Source: Candidatus Gerdarchaeota archaeon
GTDB taxonomy: Archaea > Asgardarchaeota > Heimdallarchaeia > JABLTI01
Direction of reading: 5' to 3'
DNA length: 6,801 nt
NCBI GenBank assembly: GCA_016840945.1
Contig: JAEORJ010000080.1
Coordinates: forward strand, 1 to 6,801
The translations under genes and the position numbers were made by a program. Below the pieces are notes generated by a model. That model worked only from the letters and a program-made list of their open reading frames with translations, did no database searches and was not told the origin of the DNA. The stretch's first letter is position 1. The number at the start of each line of letters is the position of its first letter. Shown piece by piece: positions 1 to 4,628 of this stretch.

Positions 1-50
1 AATTTCCAGTGCATATTTTTTATATTTGGTAAACTAATAGAATAATTACG

Positions 51-60
51 TTAAATATAT
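51..60 (+). promoter_or_regulatory. Possible TATA element for the DUF389 gene
   Basis: TTAAATATAT lies 68-77 bp upstream of the ATG. Archaeal initiation about 25 bp downstream would give a leader of roughly 45 nt, similar to the leaders inferred for other genes here. The surroundings are very AT-rich (an alternative is the AAATAAAAAG stretch at 71-80), so the choice is uncertain. Confidence 0.3.
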
Positions 61-84
61 GTTATCCGAAAAATAAAAAGATAT

Positions 85-106
85 GAAATCATTTCCAATA
101 TTTGGA
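85..106. repeat. Two abutting short palindromes in the leader of the DUF389 gene
   Basis: GAAATcATTTC (85-95, 5-bp arms with a one-base centre) overlaps by two bases with TCCAAtatTTGGA (94-106, 5-bp arms with a three-base centre). Both lie between the proposed TATA element and the ribosome binding site at 116-120. This is where a repressor site or a small leader structure would sit. The arms are short, so chance in AT-rich DNA is possible. Confidence 0.35.
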
Positions 107-127
107 TATTCCTTTGGTGAATAATCT

Positions 128-1444
128 ATGAGACAAATACAAGTTATTGTTCCTGCAGGAGAAGGAGCTGATATAGTCAAAGGCCTTGATGAAGTAGTAT
201 CTCCTTCTCAAATTAATTTTATTAAAGGCAGTGATTCTAGCATTATATTAATCACTGTTGCACCTGATAGAATAGGATTTATTTTAGATCATTTATCCGA
301 TCTTGGCATAGGTAGAGTAAAAGGGAGAATAACTATTACAAAAATAGAAGCAACAATACCTCGAATTCGACCTCGTAAACAAGATAAATCTCTGAGAAGA
401 ATTTCAATCGAAGAATTGGAACAAAATGTTTCATCACTTACCAAATTTGATTTTAATTTTATCTCTTGGACAATTCTATCTTCGATTTTAGCTGCTATGG
501 GATTAGTTACTTCAGATAATGTTACACTAATTGCTTCAATGATTATTGCGCCATTAATGGGGCCAATTGTCGCGCTTGCTTTTGGAGCGGTTATATCTAA
601 CAGAAATATCTTAAGAGAAGGGATTATAGCCGAAGGATCCGGTATTCTAATCTCAATCTTAATTGGATTCATTATTGGATTGATATACAATTATTCTTCG
701 GATGAACCCAGTGTATTTATCGTTTCTAGAGGAGAACCTAATATCGTTAATTTAATTATAGCTGCAGCTTCCGGTTTAACAGCTGGTATTTGTTTTGTTA
801 GCGGTACATCATTAGCACTTGTAGGGGTAGCTGCAGCAGCAGCCCTACTACCAGTTACTGTTAATATTGGCATTGCTATGGGGATGTTTGAATGGTATAT
901 TGCACTTGGCAGTTTAGTGCTTTTTATAACAAATGTTGCCTGTGTGCTGTTAGGCTGTATGATTATTTTCTGGGTGAGGAAAGTTGAACCACCTCAAGCT
1001 GTAAAACGTGTAAAAGCGAAAAAATCAACAAGGTTACAATTGATTGCTTTTGGATTAATATTAATAGTAGTAGCTTTTCCAATAATCCAAACATCAGTGC
1101 AAATAGTTAGAAAATGGCAATACCAAAGAATAACTAATGAAGTAGCAAATGATATGCTGAAACCTTTAGATGGTGTAATATTTCCACCAGAAGTAGTCGA
1201 TGTTATTATCACTGGAGGAATCTTTGGAGGATTTAATGTTAATATTACTATTAGATTATTATCAACTAAAAATCTGCCAAATAACACCTATGTTGATTTT
1301 AAAAATGCTCTGGAAGCGAGAGCAAATCATGCTATACAATCTCTGATGCTGGAAGTAATTCTGATTCAGAGTTTTGACACATGCTGGCTGACTCTGCAAA
1401 ACCCAATAGAAGTTTTCATGCCAAAAAGTAAACCAATCACTTAA
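128..1444 (+). CDS. DUF389 / TIGR00341-family polytopic membrane protein
   Basis: Membrane protein of a widespread family whose function is unknown. Seen: a soluble N-terminal domain (about residues 1-105), then about seven hydrophobic segments (roughly 110-128, 132-157, 165-188, 205-226, 228-251, 255-283, 302-326), and a mixed alpha/beta C-terminal tail (about 327-438). The second segment contains SMIIAPLMGPI (137-147), which I recognise as the hallmark of DUF389. A small-residue-rich stretch (GVAAAAALLP, 233-242) suggests tightly packed helices. The ATG at 128 is favoured by GGTGA at 116-120, seven bases upstream. The N-terminus (IQVIVPAGEGADIV) matches the family's usual beginning, so the start looks right. 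The gene appears monocistronic and converges on the next gene with 12 bp between stop codons. Family assignment is firm. Substrate and topology cannot be read from the sequence. Confidence 0.88.
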   Translation: MRQIQVIVPAGEGADIVKGLDEVVSPSQINFIKGSDSSIILITVAPDRIGFILDHLSDLGIGRVKGRITITKIEATIPRIRPRKQDKSLRRISIEELEQNVSSLTKFDFNFISWTILSSILAAMGLVTSDNVTLIASMIIAPLMGPIVALAFGAVISNRNILREGIIAEGSGILISILIGFIIGLIYNYSSDEPSVFIVSRGEPNIVNLIIAAASGLTAGICFVSGTSLALVGVAAAAALLPVTVNIGIAMGMFEWYIALGSLVLFITNVACVLLGCMIIFWVRKVEPPQAVKRVKAKKSTRLQLIAFGLILIVVAFPIIQTSVQIVRKWQYQRITNEVANDMLKPLDGVIFPPEVVDVIITGGIFGGFNVNITIRLLSTKNLPNNTYVDFKNALEARANHAIQSLMLEVILIQSFDTCWLTLQNPIEVFMPKSKPIT

Positions 1445-1464
1445 AAGGTTGGAGGATTAACCTT
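1445..1464. terminator. Inverted repeat between convergent genes, possible bidirectional terminator
   Basis: AAGGTT (1445-1450) and AACCTT (1459-1464) form a 6-bp stem with an 8-base loop. The repeat fills the 12-bp gap between the two convergent stop codons and covers the stop codon of the minus-strand gene. No long T tract follows immediately on either strand, so a terminator role is only suggested by position. Confidence 0.35.
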
Positions 1465-2257
1465 GTGTTATTCCTTCAACTGATAAATTATATCTTTTTA
1501 ATAAAGTAGCAATTTCTTCTAATTCAGTGACTGTTTCAACAGTTAACTTCTTTTTGTAAAGATGACTATTAAGATTAGATGATGCGCGATTTATATCATG
1601 TTTACGCCAAACATTCATCTCTGGATCAGCCATTAACAAATACAAGATTTTTTTCTTTTTATCAGCGATTAAAAAGACATCTCTATGCATTATTTCTTTG
1701 CCAATTAATTCCTTAATGACACCTTTTTCTGTAACAGTGAAAACACGAGGTAAGACTCCTTGAAAGAGCATATTCATTTTTCGAAAGACATCACTTAGAT
1801 GAGTAGGATTAATATCCCTATCATAGGTTATATCACGTGAAATAATGTTAAAATAAGGTTCAATTAAGCCATAAGAATCTAATATCAAACGAGTATGTTC
1901 AAGATTATATAGGAGAAAGAGGACACAAAAACGGCCGTAGGTCATAATTCTAAGGTCCTCAGATTTTTCAGCTTTTACTACAAATGAAATAGCTAATGCT
2001 TTAAGCGTTTCACGATCTTTTATTGGGAAAGGACCAAATTGCTGTATAGCAGAACGCCTTTCTTCATCATCATTAATATCATCAATTAAATCTAAAGGAT
2101 TGTCAAGGCCAATAACTGTCATGCCTTTTATTGCTAGAATCATTGCTTCATCATCACCTAGTTCACTATTATTAAAAGATATACTAGGACCTGAATCGCT
2201 AAAAGTTGAAACAATCATACCAGCTAATTTTGGTTCATATTGATCGGAAACGTCCAT
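1457..2257 (-). CDS. Uncharacterised protein, putative longin/roadblock-like domain plus gelsolin-like C-terminal segment
   Basis: I do not recognise a named family with certainty. Seen: no signal peptide or membrane segment; 266 residues. Residues 11-135 show a plausible beta-beta-alpha-beta-beta-beta-alpha order: strand GMIVSTF (13-19), turn, SISFN (25-29), helix 35-50 (DDEAMILAIKGMTVIG), GPFPI (75-79), strand LKALAISFVVK (85-95), strand GRFCVLFLLY (108-117), helix 119-136. This fits the longin/roadblock-like fold used by GTPase regulators. Residues 193-241 (DVFLIADKKKKILYLLM, then VWRKHDINRASSNLN) resemble the core of gelsolin-like domains, a strand pair followed by a long helix. Both are inferences from pattern, not from alignment. 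Start: ATG at 2255-2257 with GGTG at 2265-2268, seven bases upstream. The gene is divergent from the pilin-like gene and ends 12 bp from the DUF389 gene. Being a real coding gene is much surer than its fold. Confidence 0.75.
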   Translation of the reverse strand: MDVSDQYEPKLAGMIVSTFSDSGPSISFNNSELGDDEAMILAIKGMTVIGLDNPLDLIDDINDDEERRSAIQQFGPFPIKDRETLKALAISFVVKAEKSEDLRIMTYGRFCVLFLLYNLEHTRLILDSYGLIEPYFNIISRDITYDRDINPTHLSDVFRKMNMLFQGVLPRVFTVTEKGVIKELIGKEIMHRDVFLIADKKKKILYLLMADPEMNVWRKHDINRASSNLNSHLYKKKLTVETVTELEEIATLLKRYNLSVEGITQG

Positions 2258-2313
2258 ATTTTCACACCAGATATAATTTCACTTTAAAGGAAAGAGAAAA
2301 TCTTTCAATTACA

Positions 2314-2331
2314 GTTACAGTAGAAAGTAAC
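2314..2331. repeat. Inverted repeat GTTAC...GTAAC at the predicted start site of the minus-strand gene
   Basis: GTTAC (2314-2318) and GTAAC (2327-2331) are perfect 5-bp arms separated by eight bases. They sit just downstream of the TATA box proposed for the minus-strand gene. The 9-mer GAAAGTAAC (2323-2331) within it occurs again at 2469-2477, just downstream of the TATA box of the divergent pilin-like gene. This suggests a shared operator. Confidence 0.4.
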
Positions 2332-2336
2332 GCTCT

Positions 2337-2350
2337 CTTTATATTCCTTT
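2337..2350 (-). promoter_or_regulatory. Likely BRE/TATA promoter of the minus-strand longin/gelsolin-like gene
   Basis: Read on the minus strand this is AAAGGAATATAAAG: a purine-rich BRE-like stretch followed by an A/T-rich TATA box. Initiation about 25 bp downstream would fall near 2315, leaving a leader of about 58 nt. A second candidate, CTTTAAAG (read on the minus strand around 2281-2288), would give an almost leaderless transcript. However, the GGTG before the ATG argues for a leadered message. Confidence 0.42.
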
Positions 2351-2456
2351 GCAATGTAGCATAAAATTTTGTCAATAGAAATTAATTAAAAAAAACGAAA
2401 AACTACGTATAGAATGATTTTCTTAACCAAAAAAAGTGCTTGCCACAACAAAAATT

Positions 2457-2464
2457 CTTTATAA
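2457..2464 (+). promoter_or_regulatory. Likely TATA box of the pilin-like gene
   Basis: CTTTATAA, preceded by an A-rich stretch (AAAAATT) that could serve as BRE. It lies about 90 bp upstream of the ATG at 2555. Initiation would fall near 2488, giving a leader of roughly 65 nt. The element sits directly before the imperfect tandem repeat at 2469-2507. Confidence 0.45.
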
Positions 2465-2468
2465 CCAT

Positions 2469-2507
2469 GAAAGTAACTTTGTTAGAAAGCAACTAAATTT
2501 TGTTAGA
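2469..2507 (+). repeat. Imperfect tandem repeat at the pilin-gene promoter, candidate operator
   Basis: Unit 1 is GAAAGTAAC followed directly by TTTGTTA (2469-2484). Unit 2 is GAAAGCAAC, five extra bases, then TTTGTTA (2485-2505). The 9-mer TTTGTTAGA recurs exactly 21 bp apart (2478-2486 and 2499-2507), two helical turns. Unit 1 also contains TAACtttGTTA (2474-2484), a palindrome. The repeat covers the predicted transcription start, so a repressor bound here could block initiation. Function is inferred from position only. Confidence 0.45.
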
Positions 2508-2554
2508 TTATTGCTAAAAAAAATAACATTCAGAAACGGATGGTTGATTAATAT

Positions 2555-3004
2555 ATGACACTTGGAAAAATGATCCTGAAAAGAAATAGAGCAGTATCAC
2601 CAGTTATTGCAACAGTTTTATTGATTGCATTAACAGTCACTGCAGCGGCAGTTATTTATGTTGTTGTGAGTCGATTGATGCAACCAAAACCTGAATTCGT
2701 TGTAATAAATGCTGGCCGAGTTACAGGTTATCCTGACCGTTATCAAATCAAAATTGCTAATGAAGGCTCAGGCACAGGTAGCATCGATGCTTTAACTTAT
2801 ATTAAATTATCTCATTTAACTGATACAGATATTAGCCCAGTCGCAATGTATGTAGGAACAACCCCATATCAAAATTATACATTGGCGGTAGGTGGCGAAG
2901 TTACACTGATTCTTGATTTTGATACTGATTTTGTTAGTGGAGATCTGTACATTATAACTTTCAGCTATAATAGTAAAACACTTGAATATCAATTCAACTA
3001 TTAG
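2555..3004 (+). CDS. Archaeal type IV pilin-like protein
   Basis: Probable subunit of an archaeal type IV pilus or pilus-like surface filament. Seen: a short basic leader (residues 1-12, with K5, K9, R10, R12), then AVSPVIATVLLIALTVTAAA and a continuous hydrophobic helix to about residue 38. This is the class III signal-peptide pattern cut by PibD-type prepilin peptidase, probably between A13 and V14. The remainder (about 45-149) is a beta-rich domain (VVINAGRV, YQIKIANEGSG, VTLILDFD, LYIITFSYN), as usual for the extracellular head. One N-glycosylation sequon, N-Y-T, lies at 107-109. Length (149) is typical. The start at 2555 is preceded by GGTTGAT at 2542-2548, a weak ribosome site; Met6 (2570) is an alternative that would keep the leader. 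No pilus ATPase, platform protein or peptidase gene lies nearby, so it seems a lone subunit gene. The family is clear; what it assembles into is not. Confidence 0.85.
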   Translation: MTLGKMILKRNRAVSPVIATVLLIALTVTAAAVIYVVVSRLMQPKPEFVVINAGRVTGYPDRYQIKIANEGSGTGSIDALTYIKLSHLTDTDISPVAMYVGTTPYQNYTLAVGGEVTLILDFDTDFVSGDLYIITFSYNSKTLEYQFNY

Positions 3005-3005
3005 G

Positions 3006-3044
3006 GAATGAACAAAATCATTCTCCTCTTTTATTTTCTTTTTA
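3006..3044 (+). terminator. Hairpin and T-rich tract after the pilin-like gene
   Basis: GAATGA (3006-3011) and TCATTC (3018-3023) form a 6-bp stem with a 6-base loop, beginning two bases after the TAG stop. A strongly T-rich stretch follows (3024-3044, with runs of four, four and five T). In archaea the T tract alone can end transcription; the stem is an addition. Confidence 0.6.
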
Positions 3045-3177
3045 TCAATTGATGTTAACTATAGAATAGCGATATAATCAATTATTTTGTTATTTAAATA
3101 ATCAAAATATTTGTTTACCTTTATAAGCAAGTTCAAGCTATATTTACACAAGTAAAAGATCTAAGTGAAAATTCGTC

Positions 3178-3185
3178 TTTTATAA
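3178..3185 (+). promoter_or_regulatory. Candidate TATA box of the SPFH gene
   Basis: TTTTATAA gives a predicted start near 3208 and a leader of about 54 nt, similar to its neighbours. A second candidate, CTTTATAAG at 3119-3127, would give a leader of about 110 nt. The 257-bp gap 3005-3261 holds only these elements and the upstream gene's terminator; no small gene or RNA was recognised. Confidence 0.35.
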
Positions 3186-3261
3186 TAGTCAAAGGACTTG
3201 AAAAATAAAGACTTTTACAGTTAAAACATCTTAAATAATATAAGGGGATAATAGAAAAAAG

Positions 3262-4482
3262 ATGGCTACACCCACAACCATAGCTATTGCAGTTGCAGGA
3301 ATTCTTGGATTGGGGTTAATATTTCTTATATTCTTAATAAGCAGATATCGAAAATTCAAGACCAATGAATATGTAATTCGATTTAGAAATGGTAAAATTA
3401 AATCCGCCGGAAAAGGTGGCCGATGTTTCTTAATGCCAGTAATTGATGAAGTTGTGGTAATACCTACAACCACTCAACAAACTTTTCTCGAAGCGAGAGA
3501 AAAAGTGCTGTCTAGAGAATTTCAGGATGTTGCTGTAAATGCGTTTGTCTTTTGGAAAGTTGTTAAGCCAGATATTGCCTTCACCGCAGTATCTTGGAAA
3601 GAAAAAGAACCCGATTACATTGAAACAATCATTAAAAATGCTGCAGAAAGCATTATTCGTACCACTTGTGCAAACATGCCTTTAGAATCAATAATTCGTG
3701 AAAGATATGAAATCATTACAGCAGTCTCAAAAGAATTACACGATCTTCTAGCAGACATGGGAATAGTAGTAATCTCTGTTGAAATTAGAGATGTTGAAGT
3801 ATTAAACAAGACTCTAAAGAATAACATGGAAGCTTCTAAACAATTACAGGAAGAAGAAACTGCCCGATTACGTCGAGCACAAATGGAAGAGATTACTAGA
3901 CTAAGAGATCTAGAAGTAAACCGTAAAACGGGTATACAAGAACAAAATGTTCAACAAGAAATACAGACACAAGCAAAGAATCGTGAAATTGAAGTTCAAA
4001 AATTGGAAATGAACAGAGCAACAGTTGAAGCAGAAACACTACGAAAAACAGTTACAATCGAAGCTGACGCTGAATATGAAAAGATGAAACGTTTAGCTGA
4101 TGGTGACAAAGCTCGTTTAATTGCTAAGGCTCAAGGTGAAGCTGCTGCAGTTAAAGAGAAATTAATTGCTGAAGCTGATGGTATCTTGGAACAAGTTAAA
4201 TCATTAGCTCAAGCTGATCCTAAGTTCTTCCAATTGAAAATCATGGAAATGTTGCCTGAGATTTACAAACAACTTAACGTTGATAAAATGTTTGTCATGG
4301 GAGATGGCCAAAAGGCATTCTCCAGTTTAGCAGAGTCAATTATACCATTCCTTACAGTCTTACCTGAACTAACCGGTAAAAGCATTGATTTAACAAAAGC
4401 CTTTTCTGAAGATAAACTTGAGGAAAAGAAGGCTAAAAAGAAAGTAATTCCAATAACAACAACAACAACAACTGCAAAATAA
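3262..4482 (+). CDS. SPFH-domain protein, flotillin/stomatin-like membrane scaffold
   Basis: Likely oligomerises at the cytoplasmic membrane and organises membrane domains, as flotillins and stomatins do. Seen: one N-terminal membrane segment (about 7-27); an SPFH/band-7 domain (about 33-190), with the family's opening pattern (NEYVIRFRNGK, GGRCFLMPVIDEVVVIP) and the later strand ISVEIRDVEV (171-180); a long charged coiled coil (about 190-315) rich in Glu, Gln, Arg and Ala, including AKAQGEAAAVKEKLIAEADG (288-307), typical of flotillin-type proteins; and a C-terminal region (about 316-380). The end is KKAKKK followed by six threonines. Length (406) suits a flotillin-like or long stomatin-like protein. 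The ATG at 3262 is preceded by GGGGAT at 3244-3249, 12 bases upstream. The next gene encodes an NfeD-like protein, the standard partner of SPFH proteins, which strongly supports the call. I cannot separate flotillin from stomatin subfamilies without alignment. Confidence 0.9.
   Translation: MATPTTIAIAVAGILGLGLIFLIFLISRYRKFKTNEYVIRFRNGKIKSAGKGGRCFLMPVIDEVVVIPTTTQQTFLEAREKVLSREFQDVAVNAFVFWKVVKPDIAFTAVSWKEKEPDYIETIIKNAAESIIRTTCANMPLESIIRERYEIITAVSKELHDLLADMGIVVISVEIRDVEVLNKTLKNNMEASKQLQEEETARLRRAQMEEITRLRDLEVNRKTGIQEQNVQQEIQTQAKNREIEVQKLEMNRATVEAETLRKTVTIEADAEYEKMKRLADGDKARLIAKAQGEAAAVKEKLIAEADGILEQVKSLAQADPKFFQLKIMEMLPEIYKQLNVDKMFVMGDGQKAFSSLAESIIPFLTVLPELTGKSIDLTKAFSEDKLEEKKAKKKVIPITTTTTTAK
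4455..4472 (+). repeat. (AAC)6 trinucleotide microsatellite at the end of the SPFH gene
   Basis: Six AAC units lie in the last codons of the gene. They are read as ACA x5 then ACT and give a run of six threonines (399-404) just before the C-terminal Ala-Lys. Because the unit is three bases, slippage would change tail length without breaking the frame. Confidence 0.8.
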
Positions 4483-4501
4483 AACAATTCAAAAAACTAA
4501 T

Positions 4502-4543
4502 GCATGAACAAAACTGTTCATGCCACCTCATATTTTTTTGAGG
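4502..4543 (+). terminator. Double hairpin with T7 run after the SPFH gene
   Basis: First stem: GCATGAACA (4502-4510) pairs perfectly with TGTTCATGC (4515-4523), 9 bp with loop AAAC. Second stem: CCTCA (4526-4530) and TGAGG (4539-4543), with a loop consisting mostly of T; the T7 run (4533-4539) follows the first stem. This is a strong candidate terminator 20 nt after the stop codon. It may be only partial, since the NfeD-like gene downstream is a functional partner. Confidence 0.65.
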
Positions 4544-4554
4544 GAAATAAAAAA
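4544..4554 (+). promoter_or_regulatory. Possible TATA-like element for the NfeD-like gene
   Basis: AAATAAAAAAC-type A/T stretch (about 4545-4554) preceded by GAGGG. It would place initiation near 4577 with a leader of about 52 nt, and the inverted repeat at 4556-4577 would lie between the box and the start. The element is degenerate, so read-through from the SPFH gene is an equally good explanation for expression. Confidence 0.25.
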
Positions 4555-4555
4555 C

Positions 4556-4577
4556 TGAATTACTAAAAAGTAATTCA
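4556..4577. repeat. Perfect 9-bp inverted repeat upstream of the NfeD-like gene
   Basis: TGAATTACT (4556-4564) and AGTAATTCA (4569-4577) are perfect complements around a 4-base AAAA centre. This is the third hairpin-capable element in 76 bp. It lacks a following T tract, which makes it less terminator-like and more like an operator or leader structure. The 12-mer AATTACTAAAAA within it recurs at 6478-6489 upstream of galU. Confidence 0.55.
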
Positions 4578-4610
4578 AAATGTCAAAAGCATAAGCTAAA
4601 CAAAACTCCA

Positions 4611-4616
4611 AGGAGG
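4611..4616 (+). promoter_or_regulatory. Perfect Shine-Dalgarno that decides the TTG start of the NfeD-like gene
   Basis: AGGAGG is the strongest ribosome binding site in the window. It lies 12 bases before the TTG at 4629-4631. The next in-frame Met (residue 46) would remove the first membrane segment, and no ATG or GTG in frame lies nearer the site, so TTG is the best start. Confidence 0.7.
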
Positions 4617-4628
4617 AAAAAACAGAAT

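Noticed and set aside
289..1287. Antisense open frames opposite the DUF389 gene (289-690, 691-873, 994-1287)
   Set aside because: They lie wholly within a recognised gene, lack plausible start signals, and their compositions are shadows of its hydrophobic codons.
2258..2554. Possible small gene or RNA gene in the divergent gap
   Set aside because: No frame of useful length with a ribosome site, and no tRNA-like or conserved RNA fold was recognised; promoters and repeats account for the content.
3175..3212. Nested inverted repeats GTCTTT/AAAGAC and AGTC/GACT upstream of the SPFH gene
   Set aside because: The inner stem is only 4 bp and the outer arms are far apart with a bulge, overlapping a TATA candidate; too weak to call a structure.
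3231..4487. Antisense open frames opposite the SPFH gene
   Set aside because: Complement shadows of a clear SPFH and coiled-coil gene; the one at 4263-4487 is explained by the complement of the ACA/AAG-rich tail.
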